Source: Thermoplasmata archaeon | GTDB lineage: Archaea > Thermoplasmatota > Thermoplasmata > Lutacidiplasmatales > UBA184 | Direction of reading: 5' to 3' | Length of the DNA: 37,418 bases | NCBI GenBank assembly: GCA_021809545.1 | Contig: JAKAYL010000014.1 | Coordinates: forward strand, 1 to 37,418 | Shown here: positions 18,949-27,214 of the stretch, piece after piece | Numbering within the stretch: the stretch's first letter is position 1 | Layout: each line of letters starts with the position of its first letter | Program-made: the position numbers and the translations under genes | Notes under the pieces: model-generated | Databases searched by the model: none | Told to the model about the DNA's origin: nothing | The model's input: the letters and a program-made list of their open reading frames with translations, nothing else

Positions 18949-20311
18949 CCTTCCCCTGCATGCCGGGCGTGGGGGCCCGTCCCATCAAGGAAAGGAGGGT
19001 GGGAGCCACGTCCAGGATCGATTGCTCCGGACCCTTTCCGCTCTTCCCCGTCCCGCTCAGGAGGTAGATGCCCTCCCAGTCGTGGACGGCATCGTCGGGA
19101 CCGGTGTCGTTCTCGGTGAGGAACAGCTCGGAGTGGCCCAGCGTCCCGGCCGCCCTCCAGGCCAGGTTTCCGAAGTAGGCCGTCAGGTCGGGGTAGTCCC
19201 CCTGCACCTCGCGGTACAGCTTCTGCGGAGGGAAGATCTCGGCCCCCAGAGACTTCCCGGCCGGGGTGCGAACGGTGGAGAGCTTCTGCCGCAGCTCCTC
19301 GGAGACCTCGGCCCGTTGCGCGGGATCGAGGATGCCTGAGACTTCCCTTCCCCGGAGATTGAAGAAGATCCGGGAGTAGTACCCGCCCGTCCCCCAGAGC
19401 CGGGTCCGGTCCCACCGCACGCCCGCTTTTTCCAGGGGAGTGCCGGCCGGAGGAGAACCCGAGAGCGAGAGGAAGCCCTCCCGGCGGAGCCATTCGTTGA
19501 TCGCGAAGCAACCTTCCATGCTCTTCGTGCCGTGGTCGCTCGCCACCAGGATCCGGGCGTCGGGCGGCAGGAGGGCGAGCATCTTCCCGACCTCGGCATC
19601 GAGCATGGCGTAGTAGCGGGTCGCCTCGGCCTCGAAGGGATTCCCCTTCTCGTAGCCGGGGTGCTCGGGATTGAAGTACTTCCAGAACGCGTGATGGAAC
19701 CGGTCGGGCCCGATGTCGTGCACAGCGAAGAAATCCCACTTCTCCCGCTTCCAGACCAGCCGGGCCAGGGCCCAGCGCTGCTGGGTGAGGTGCCAGATGT
19801 CCCGAAGGGTGGATTTCCGGTCCTCCCGCCGGAAGGTGACGTCAAAGAGGAGCGGTTCTCCGAGCCCCTTCTCCAGCTCCGCGCGAAGGTTGGGAGGATA
19901 GACCGAATCTGCGGCGCCGTCCGGAGTGAGGAAGTCCCCGGTGGAGAGGCCGTTCACCGGTGGCGCGGGGTACCCCGGGGGCATTCCCACGACCGCGACC
20001 CGTGCCCCCTCCCGGGAGAGGGTGGACCACAGAGGGGGGTGACGCAGATGGGAAGGTGTGGGGACGTAGCCGCCCCCGTAGGCGCCCAGCTTCCGGTGAT
20101 GGATGCCGTAGAGACCGAGCGTGCCCGGGTCGACGCCGGAGAACATGACGGCCCAGGCAGGGATGGTGATCGGAGGGTGACAGGTGCGGAGCGAGCCCCA
20201 CGTCCCCCGCTCCATGAGGGAGCGCAGGTGGGGCATGGACCCGAGAAAACGCTCGAAGAGAAGCCCGGGGGGCATGGAGTCGAGCCCCAGCACAACGACC
20301 GGCGGAGCCAT
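18926..20311 (-). CDS. Alkaline phosphatase superfamily protein (type I phosphodiesterase/nucleotide pyrophosphatase-like)
   Basis: VVVLGLDSMPPGLL, CHPPITIPAWAVMFSG putative Thr nucleophile, DIGPDRFHHAFWKY, VASDHGTKSMEG. Confidence 0.9.
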   Translation of the reverse strand: MAPPVVVLGLDSMPPGLLFERFLGSMPHLRSLMERGTWGSLRTCHPPITIPAWAVMFSGVDPGTLGLYGIHHRKLGAYGGGYVPTPSHLRHPPLWSTLSREGARVAVVGMPPGYPAPPVNGLSTGDFLTPDGAADSVYPPNLRAELEKGLGEPLLFDVTFRREDRKSTLRDIWHLTQQRWALARLVWKREKWDFFAVHDIGPDRFHHAFWKYFNPEHPGYEKGNPFEAEATRYYAMLDAEVGKMLALLPPDARILVASDHGTKSMEGCFAINEWLRREGFLSLSGSPPAGTPLEKAGVRWDRTRLWGTGGYYSRIFFNLRGREVSGILDPAQRAEVSEELRQKLSTVRTPAGKSLGAEIFPPQKLYREVQGDYPDLTAYFGNLAWRAAGTLGHSELFLTENDTGPDDAVHDWEGIYLLSGTGKSGKGPEQSILDVAPTLLSLMGRAPTPGMQGKVIREWVA

Positions 20312-20317
20312 TCCGTT

Positions 20318-21121
20318 CTACCGGGTCATGCGCGGGAGCTGGGGGTTGGACAGGGAAACGCCCTCGTCCTTTGTGACGGAGGTCTCCCGGAGCAAACGCA
20401 GCAGGCCCACGAACTGGTGCACCATCAGCCTGCCGAGCTGCCCGGAGGCAAATACTTTGCTCCGGGAGTCGCGGCGCGGCAGATGCTTGATCGGGACCTC
20501 GACGAACCCGTACCCGGCCTTCATCCAGCGGACCATGAACTCCGACCAGAAGCTCCCGTTCATGTACCGGACCTTCCGGACGATCTCCTTGGCGGGCTCC
20601 GCGGGGATCAGCTTCAGGGAGCTCGTGATGTCCTTCATCCGGAGCCCGAAGGCGACCCGGTTCATCGTCATGAAGACGATCGAGATGAAGATGCGCACGA
20701 AGGGATCCGCCCGGTGGGTCCTCCACCCCGATACGAGGGTGTGGGAGTCCCGGGGCATCGTCAGGAACCGCTTCAGGTCCTCCGGTTCGTACTGCGCATC
20801 GGCGTCGACAAAGAGGAGCCACTGGGTATCGGCCTGAAGGATACCGTCCGTGAGCGAGCCCCCGAACCCGAGGGACTGACGGTGGGTGATGACCGTGAGC
20901 GGCACCTCCTGGGCGAGCGCCATCAGGGTCTGCTGGGTCTCGTCCGTGCTGGCGTCGTCGAGGACCAGGAACTTCATCCGAGAATTCCGGGGGCGCATCG
21001 CCCAGGCGTCCTGGACCACGGCCGAGATGAACCTCCCCTCGTTCTTTGCGGGGATGACGATCGTAGTGTCGTGGCCACCCTCCACGGGGGGGGCGGCTCC
21101 GGGGTCCGTGGCAGGTATCAC
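20318..21121 (-). CDS. GT2 family glycosyltransferase (dolichyl-phosphate sugar synthase-like)
   Basis: TTIVIPAKNEGRFISAVV, VLDDASTDETQQ, LLFVDADAQYEPEDL; GTG start. Confidence 0.9.
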   Translation of the reverse strand: MIPATDPGAAPPVEGGHDTTIVIPAKNEGRFISAVVQDAWAMRPRNSRMKFLVLDDASTDETQQTLMALAQEVPLTVITHRQSLGFGGSLTDGILQADTQWLLFVDADAQYEPEDLKRFLTMPRDSHTLVSGWRTHRADPFVRIFISIVFMTMNRVAFGLRMKDITSSLKLIPAEPAKEIVRKVRYMNGSFWSEFMVRWMKAGYGFVEVPIKHLPRRDSRSKVFASGQLGRLMVHQFVGLLRLLRETSVTKDEGVSLSNPQLPRMTR

Positions 21122-21212
21122 AGGTTGCTTACCTGCTCATAAAAGGGATTCCCCGAATAAAAGCCTTGCCACGGCCAAACTCCGAGGGAATGGGAAAAAG
21201 CGTTCTTCGGCG

Positions 21213-21257
21213 AAAAAAAAGAGTTGGGGGCGGGGGACTCCGGAAGGGGTCCCCCGC
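21213..21257 (-). terminator. Putative terminator downstream of the tes-like gene
   Basis: Perfect 9-bp stem (21230-21238 with 21249-21257), followed on the minus strand after 9 nt by T8 (21220-21213). Confidence 0.6.
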
Positions 21258-21288
21258 CGTGGTGGTGGGTGCGCTACCCAGGGGTCGT

Positions 21289-22992
21289 TCAGGCCTTGGT
21301 GAAGCCGGGCTGGGCCTTGAGGGCCTGGATCCTGTAGTACTCGGGGTCCACGATGACCTCGCCGTTGATCCCCATCGTCTCGATGGTCTTCAGCTTCATC
21401 GCGTCTCCCTTCTGCTTGGCCCAGTCGGGGATCGCAACGGAGAACTTCTTCTCCACCTCGGTCCGGTAGATGGGGCCAGAGTTGTACGAGCAGAACGGGA
21501 TGATCCTCCCGTCGGGCGCCGTGTAGTGGATGTCGCAGCGCATCAGGCGCTGGATATCGTAGTCGTAGGCGTCCTGGAAGTGCATGTTCCCGAGGTAGAG
21601 CGTCCTCCAGGTGAACTTCGCGAGGGCCTCCTTGTTCCCCTCGGAGAAGATCCCGGCGATGACGCGGACCACGTTCTTCTCGTTGACTCCCTCCGGGGCC
21701 TTCGCGAAGTCGAAGTACTTCGCGACCTCGTGCATCAGCTTGGCGCTGGCGAGGGCGAGCCGGACCCGGCCGAAGCGGGCATCCCGGTACTCCTCGATCA
21801 GGGTCTGGACGTTCTTGAAGAAGCCGTCCACATCCATGAACCGCGGGAGGGGGGTGATGTGCTTCTGGCTGTCCACGAAGGCGAAGGTGGCGCAGCCGCA
21901 TCCGGGGTGGGTCGTGAGGGTCATCTTCTCCTTTCCGTGGATGATGGAGATGAGCTCGGAGATCGGAGCGACCGAGGGCACCGGGAAGAAGTCGGTCTTC
22001 TCGAAGGGCCCGTCGGAGCAGAGGATCCGCACCAGGTCGGATTGGGTGAACCGCATCTGGAACCGGTCCTTGTCCGGAACCCGCGCGGTCAGGGCGACCG
22101 GCTGGAAGTTGATCCCCCGGACGACGTCCAGGTTCTCCAGGGCGAAGTTGACGGTGGGGATGATCTGGTGTTCGTTGTATCCCCCGACCAAGGTCGGGAC
22201 GAGCACGACGGAGAGGGGCCGGTCCGACTTCCCCGCGTCGATCTCACTCTGGGGAGAGTGGGTCTTCCGGGCGGCGTCGATGGCCTTCTGCTTGACCTTC
22301 AGGAGGGGGACTCCCCGCACCTTCCGGTACATCTCGTCGTCCAGTCCGTCGAACTGCAGGTAGACGGTGTTCAGGTGGGCGTTCCGGGCCGCCTGGGCGA
22401 ATCCGGGCTCGTTGGCCAGCCGGATACCGTTGGTCGCGACCTGGATCTGGGTGAACCCGAGATCGAAGGCCATGCTACAGGCGTCCAGGAAGAGCGGAGA
22501 GAGGGTGGGCTCTCCTCCCGAGAACTGGACGGCGACGGCACCGACCGGCTTCTGGTTCCGGAGGGTCTCGAGCATGAACCGGATCTGGTCCGTGCCCGGC
22601 TCGTAGACGTATCCGGCCGCGTTCGCATTGGCGAAGCAGACCGGGCACTTCAAGTTGCAGCGATTGGTCAGGTCCACCAGGGCCAGGGCCGTGTGGGACT
22701 TGTGGTGCGTGCACATCCCGCAGGTGTGCGGGCATCCTACGAACTTCTCGTAGTACGGATTCTCGTAGCCGACACCGTCACGGGCGTACTGCTCCATCCG
22801 AAGGTAGAGCTCGACGTCGTTCGAGATGATGTCCCAGAAGAAGCCGTGCTCGCGGCAGGTCTTCTCCATGACGACCCGATTGTCCTTTTCCTTCACGGTA
22901 GCCGGGATGACCTTGATGCACTCCGGACATACGCTGGCTGTCTTCCGGGGCAGTCCTCGTGGCGCTTGGAACTCTGTGGTTAGTCGAATCAT
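21289..22992 (-). CDS. tes: Radical SAM protein, tetraether lipid synthase (Tes/MJ0619)-like
   Basis: DLTNRCNLKCPVCFANAN CxxxCxxC radical-SAM motif, N-terminal CPECIK and GCPHTCGMCTHHKSHT, C-terminal HPGCGCATFAFVD; about 567 aa. Confidence 0.88.
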   Translation of the reverse strand: MIRLTTEFQAPRGLPRKTASVCPECIKVIPATVKEKDNRVVMEKTCREHGFFWDIISNDVELYLRMEQYARDGVGYENPYYEKFVGCPHTCGMCTHHKSHTALALVDLTNRCNLKCPVCFANANAAGYVYEPGTDQIRFMLETLRNQKPVGAVAVQFSGGEPTLSPLFLDACSMAFDLGFTQIQVATNGIRLANEPGFAQAARNAHLNTVYLQFDGLDDEMYRKVRGVPLLKVKQKAIDAARKTHSPQSEIDAGKSDRPLSVVLVPTLVGGYNEHQIIPTVNFALENLDVVRGINFQPVALTARVPDKDRFQMRFTQSDLVRILCSDGPFEKTDFFPVPSVAPISELISIIHGKEKMTLTTHPGCGCATFAFVDSQKHITPLPRFMDVDGFFKNVQTLIEEYRDARFGRVRLALASAKLMHEVAKYFDFAKAPEGVNEKNVVRVIAGIFSEGNKEALAKFTWRTLYLGNMHFQDAYDYDIQRLMRCDIHYTAPDGRIIPFCSYNSGPIYRTEVEKKFSVAIPDWAKQKGDAMKLKTIETMGINGEVIVDPEYYRIQALKAQPGFTKA

Positions 22993-23071
22993 TATCGCTT
23001 CTCCAACCTCGGGGGACCTCATCAGGGCCACCCCCTATAACCGGTATGTAGCCCAATTAACTACACCGAGA

Positions 23072-23094
23072 TGGGGATAATTGACATATCCCCA
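23072..23094. promoter_or_regulatory. Perfect dyad TGGGGATA-attgaca-TATCCCCA; candidate operator or overlapping promoter
   Basis: 8-bp perfect inverted arms with a 7-nt spacer between the divergent tes-like gene and the small ORF at 23113. Confidence 0.5.
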
Positions 23095-23112
23095 GATGGC
23101 GTATCCACCCCC

Positions 23113-23409
23113 ATGACCAAGATACGTCTCGGCTCTGAGAGCATGCCCTTCGACATCGACGAGTTCAGTCAGAAGTTAGGCGAGACCGCTATTAAGGTGA
23201 CCGTCCCCCGGGACCAGTTGCCCGAGGTGCTGAAGCGGGCGCTCGATTTCATCAACTTCGGCATCTATGTGTACAGTATAGTGGTCCTGCCCTCGCCCAC
23301 CCCTACCCTGAACACCTTCATCGTCCAGATGGACCGGATCGATTTCAACGACAAACTGAAGGGATGGGTGCCGTTCCGCGAGGGACGGGACCCACCGCCC
23401 CAGACCTGA
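23113..23409 (+). CDS. Conserved-looking small protein of unknown function preceding nuoA
   Basis: 98 aa, MTKIRLGSESMPFDIDEFSQKLGETAIKVTVPRDQLPEVLKRALDFINFGIYVYSIVVLPSP; ATG at 23113. Confidence 0.65.
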   Translation: MTKIRLGSESMPFDIDEFSQKLGETAIKVTVPRDQLPEVLKRALDFINFGIYVYSIVVLPSPTPTLNTFIVQMDRIDFNDKLKGWVPFREGRDPPPQT

Positions 23410-23455
23410 ATCCGCTTCCCGAGACCTGCGAAGTAGCCCCGTGCAACCGGCCAAC

Positions 23456-23462
23456 TTTATAT
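23456..23462 (+). promoter_or_regulatory. Putative TATA box (TTTATAT) for the nuo operon
   Basis: CAACTTTATATTGG about 42 bp upstream of nuoA ATG, with GGAGG at 23487-23491. Confidence 0.65.
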
Positions 23463-23500
23463 TGGAATACGCTCCTCGGACCTGACGGAGGACGGGCACA

Positions 23501-23875
23501 ATGGACGCGGGCACAGAGTCGTTCATCGTCTTTGCGGTCATCGCCGTCATTTTCGGCGTCGGCTCCATCATCGCCAACCGCATGCTCGGTGCGCGGCGGG
23601 TGAAGTCCTACCTCCAAGACCTGACCTACGAGTGCGGAGAGGAGGCGGAGGGGTCCGCCATGGTCGATTTCCCCACGCACCACTACGTCTTTGCCATCGT
23701 CTTCGTGGCCGTGGACGTCCTCGGCTTCCTCCTGGCCCTCTGGGCGGTCTCGCTTCACTACTTCGTCAAGTTCGATGAGTGGCTCATCCCCGCCCTGGTG
23801 GTCGGGGTCTTCTCCTGCATGGCACTGCTCGGCATCTACTACGTGCTCCGTGGGGAGCAGAGCCTCTGGGTATGA
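23501..23875 (+). CDS. nuoA: NADH-quinone oxidoreductase-like subunit A
   Basis: Three TM segments, [38 protein letters not shown]. Confidence 0.93.
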   Translation: MDAGTESFIVFAVIAVIFGVGSIIANRMLGARRVKSYLQDLTYECGEEAEGSAMVDFPTHHYVFAIVFVAVDVLGFLLALWAVSLHYFVKFDEWLIPALVVGVFSCMALLGIYYVLRGEQSLWV

Positions 23876-24462
23876 CCGAAGGAGAGTCCTCCGCGAAGGT
23901 CATCACCCACATCCGGGAGACCGACCCGGCGGAGCCGGAGGTCCCCTTCGCCGAGGTCGAGGCCGTCCAGGCCAAGGAGTTCATCCCCGTGATGAAGGAG
24001 ACCCTGACCGGGATGATCCAGCGGGGGCTCGAGGCCGCGACCAAGCCCGTCTTCAACTGGGCGGGGCGCAACTCCCTCTTTCCCCTCCACTGGGGCCTCG
24101 CCTGCTGCGCCATCGAGTTCGCGGCGGGCTTCGGTGCCCGCTGGGACGGAGAGCGCTTCGGGGTCGTCCCGCGGTCCTCCCCTCGCCAATGCGATCTCCT
24201 GATCGTCAACGGGACGGTCACCTGGAAGCTCTCTCACAAACTCATCACCCTCTGGGAGCAGATGCCGGAGCCCAAGTGGGCGATCGCCATGGGCAACTGT
24301 GCGACCGGAGGAGGCCCCTTCCGGACGGCGTACTCGGTCGTCCCGGGAGTGGACAAGCTCGTCCCGGTCGACGTCTACATCGCAGGGTGCCCCCCGCGGC
24401 CGGAGGCCATGCTGGACGGGATCCTTCGGCTGGAACGGCTGATCCGTGAGAGGAAGGGATAG
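23872..24462 (+). CDS. nuoB: NADH-quinone oxidoreductase-like subunit B
   Basis: [42 protein letters not shown] overlap with nuoA. Confidence 0.96.
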   Translation: MTEGESSAKVITHIRETDPAEPEVPFAEVEAVQAKEFIPVMKETLTGMIQRGLEAATKPVFNWAGRNSLFPLHWGLACCAIEFAAGFGARWDGERFGVVPRSSPRQCDLLIVNGTVTWKLSHKLITLWEQMPEPKWAIAMGNCATGGGPFRTAYSVVPGVDKLVPVDVYIAGCPPRPEAMLDGILRLERLIRERKG

Positions 24463-24465
24463 CCG

Positions 24466-24957
24466 ATGACCGGGACCGCCCTCTCGCTCTCCGAGCTCCC
24501 ATCCGCCCTTGCAGGCAAGTTCCCCGGCAAGGTGACCCCCGTCCCCGGCCGCAAGGATATGTTGGCCGCCCTCAAGGTCCTCCCTGAGGCGATCGTTCCC
24601 GTGTCCCAGTTCCTGCGGGACCAGGGGACTTTCGAGCACTGCGCCCTCGTCTCCGGGGTCGACTGGATCGACCGTATCGAGGTGCTCTACCACCTCTGGT
24701 CGGATGAGTACAAGGGGTACCTAGAGCTCTCGGTCGATCTTCCCGCCGATGAGCCCCATGTGGCCTCCGTGACCCCGGTATGGAGCGGGGCCAACTGGCA
24801 CGAGCGAGAGACCTGGGACATGCTCGGCGTCCGTTTCGACGGCCACCCCGACCTCCGGCGGGTCCTCATGCCGGAAGGATATCGTTTCCACCCCCTACGG
24901 AAGTCCTTCGAGCTCCGCGAGCCCGAGGAGCTGGAGGTCAAAGCGCGCCATGTCTGA
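24466..24957 (+). CDS. nuoC: NADH-quinone oxidoreductase-like subunit C
   Basis: WSGANWHERETWDMLGVRFDGHPDLRRVLMPEGYRFHPLRKSF. Confidence 0.95.
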   Translation: MTGTALSLSELPSALAGKFPGKVTPVPGRKDMLAALKVLPEAIVPVSQFLRDQGTFEHCALVSGVDWIDRIEVLYHLWSDEYKGYLELSVDLPADEPHVASVTPVWSGANWHERETWDMLGVRFDGHPDLRRVLMPEGYRFHPLRKSFELREPEELEVKARHV

Positions 24958-26095
24958 GATGTGGATCAACATGGGGCCTCAGCACCCCATGACGCACGGG
25001 CTCTGGAACCTGCGCATCAAGGTCGACGGCGAGCTCATCGTGGACGCCGATCCCGAGATCGGGTACCTCCACCGCGGGATCGAGAAGATCTGCGAGTACC
25101 GGCGCTACAACGAGGTCATCACACTCATGGACCGGACCTGCTACGTCGCAGGGATCGCCTGGGAGCAGCTCTACATCATGGCGGCCGAGGGGGCCCTCGG
25201 CATCACGCCCCCCGCCCGGGCCGAGTACATCCGTGTCCTGTCCCAAGAGCTTCAGAGGCTCTCCTCGCACATCATCTGGTACGCAGCGTATGTGCAGGAC
25301 ATCGGGCTCATGACGCCCTTCCTCTACGGGATGCGGGACCGGGACCTCGTCCTCGACCTCTTCCAGTCCTACACCGGAGCCCGCATGACCTACGAGTACA
25401 TGCGCGTCGGCGGGGTCCGCAATGACGTCCCCGTCGGGTTCACGGACCGCTGCCGCAAGGTCATGGACTGGCTGGACGGGAAGCTCGTCGAGTACGAGAA
25501 GGTCTGCGACAACTCCACCATCTTCCTGGACCGGACGATTGGCGTCGGGATCCTCAAGGCCAAGGAGGCCATCCAGGACGGCATCACCGGACCGGTCCTC
25601 CGGGCGGCGAACGTCGCCCGGGATATCCGCCGGGACCGACCCTACTCCGCCTATCCCGAGATCGACTTCGACGTGGCCATCCACGACGGGGCCGACTGCT
25701 ACGGGCGTTACCGCGTGCGGATGGAGGAGATGAAGCAATCCGTCCGCATCGTCCGGCAGGTCCTCGACTGGCTGGACCGCAACCCCGGCCCGGTCCTGGC
25801 CGAGAAGGTGCCCCGCTTCGTCGGGACCCCGAGCCCCCCGCCCGGGAAGGAGATCTACGTCGAGCGCCGCGGGTACCCCAAGGGACGCGGATTCTCGTCC
25901 ATGGAGGAGCCCCACGGGGAGGCCATGGCCTACATCATCAACGAGGGCGCAGAGCACCCCTACCGGGCGAAGCTCCGTTCCCCGGTCTTCGTCAACATCG
26001 CCGCCGCAAAGGACTATCTCATCGGCTACCGGATCTCGGACATCCCCGCGATCATGGGTTCCGTCGATGTCTGCCTTGGGGAGGCCGACCGTTAG
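24950..26095 (+). CDS. nuoD: NADH-quinone oxidoreductase-like subunit D
   Basis: NMGPQHPMTHGLWNLRIKVDGE, YLHRGIEK, GGVRNDVP, C-terminal GEADR. Confidence 0.96.
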   Translation: MSEMWINMGPQHPMTHGLWNLRIKVDGELIVDADPEIGYLHRGIEKICEYRRYNEVITLMDRTCYVAGIAWEQLYIMAAEGALGITPPARAEYIRVLSQELQRLSSHIIWYAAYVQDIGLMTPFLYGMRDRDLVLDLFQSYTGARMTYEYMRVGGVRNDVPVGFTDRCRKVMDWLDGKLVEYEKVCDNSTIFLDRTIGVGILKAKEAIQDGITGPVLRAANVARDIRRDRPYSAYPEIDFDVAIHDGADCYGRYRVRMEEMKQSVRIVRQVLDWLDRNPGPVLAEKVPRFVGTPSPPPGKEIYVERRGYPKGRGFSSMEEPHGEAMAYIINEGAEHPYRAKLRSPVFVNIAAAKDYLIGYRISDIPAIMGSVDVCLGEADR

Positions 26096-26104
26096 AAGGT
26101 TCCC

Positions 26105-27202
26105 ATGGTCGACACGATCTACTCCGTGGTCTACGCCCTCGTGGTCTATGCCCTCAACCTCCTCGGGCCCATCGTTCCCATCGCCCCCTCGCTGGGACCG
26201 GGCCTCGCGGTCTGGCTCTCCTACCTCGTGGTCGGCGCCATCATCTTCGCCTTCAGCCTGGTCAACGTGCTCGTCTTCATCTGGTGGGAGCGCAAGCTGC
26301 TCGGACGGTTCATGGACCGCCGGGGAGCCATGCACGTCGGGTATGCGGGACTCCTCCAGAACCTGGCCGACGGGCTGAAGCTCTTCCGCAAGCAGCCCTT
26401 CGCTCCCAAGGACGCGGACGAACTGGGGTACTACTTCGGCCCCACGGCCTACCTCGTCATGTCCGTCATGATCCTGGGGCTCATCCCCCTCTCCTTCGGG
26501 GTTTCGGGAGGGGTCGTGCCGCTCTCGCTCCTCGTTGCCCTCGCCCTCTTCTCCTTCGCCCCCTTGTTCATCTTCATCGCCTCCTGGTCCTCCAACAACA
26601 AGTACTCCCTCATCGGGGGCATGCGGACGGCCGCCCAGCTGGTCGCCTACGAGATCCCCCTCCTCCTCGCGGTGGTCGGGGTCGTGGCGCTCACGGGGAG
26701 CTTCGACCTCAACGTGATCGTCGGCGACCAGGCCCGCTACGGGTGGTTCGGGCTCCCGCTCTTCCTCGGTCTTCTGCTCTTCTTCGTCGCCATGCTCGCC
26801 GAGGTCGAACGGATCCCCTTCGACCTTCCCGAGGCCGAGGCGGAGCTCGTCGAAGGCTGGTCCACCGAGTTCGGCGGGATGCTCTTCGCCTTCACCATGA
26901 TGGGGGACTACGTCCGGGCGCTCATAGGCAGCTACCTCATCGTGCTCCTCTTCCTGGGGGGCTGGTCCATGCCCTGGGGACTCTCGAACTTTCCGCTCTC
27001 TGGATTGGTCTTTTTCCAAGTGAAAACTTACGTCGTCTTCGCCATCTTCATATGGGTCCGCGCATCCCTCCCGCGCGTGCGGACGGACCAGCTTCTGCAG
27101 ATAGGCTGGAAGCGTATGCTGCCGCTCGCGATGCTGAACATCGTCTGGGCCCTGGCGCTGGTGGTCTGGGGCTGGCCCACCATCCACTGGCCCGTGCTTT
27201 AG
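26105..27202 (+). CDS. nuoH: NADH-quinone oxidoreductase-like subunit H
   Basis: WWERKLLGRFMDRRGAMHVG, DGLKLFRKQ, LAEVERIPFDLPEAEAELVEGWSTEFGGM, FIWVRASLPRVRTDQLLQIGWK. Confidence 0.97.
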   Translation: MVDTIYSVVYALVVYALNLLGPIVPIAPSLGPGLAVWLSYLVVGAIIFAFSLVNVLVFIWWERKLLGRFMDRRGAMHVGYAGLLQNLADGLKLFRKQPFAPKDADELGYYFGPTAYLVMSVMILGLIPLSFGVSGGVVPLSLLVALALFSFAPLFIFIASWSSNNKYSLIGGMRTAAQLVAYEIPLLLAVVGVVALTGSFDLNVIVGDQARYGWFGLPLFLGLLLFFVAMLAEVERIPFDLPEAEAELVEGWSTEFGGMLFAFTMMGDYVRALIGSYLIVLLFLGGWSMPWGLSNFPLSGLVFFQVKTYVVFAIFIWVRASLPRVRTDQLLQIGWKRMLPLAMLNIVWALALVVWGWPTIHWPVL

Positions 27203-27214
27203 GGAGATACCAGG

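Noticed and set aside
19532-21142. 536-aa plus-strand ORF antisense to the phosphodiesterase and GT2
   Set aside because: Compositional shadow ORF spanning two genuine minus-strand genes.
21166-22983. 605-aa plus-strand ORF antisense to the tes-like gene
   Set aside because: No recognisable domain; radical SAM protein on the minus strand is clearly the real gene.
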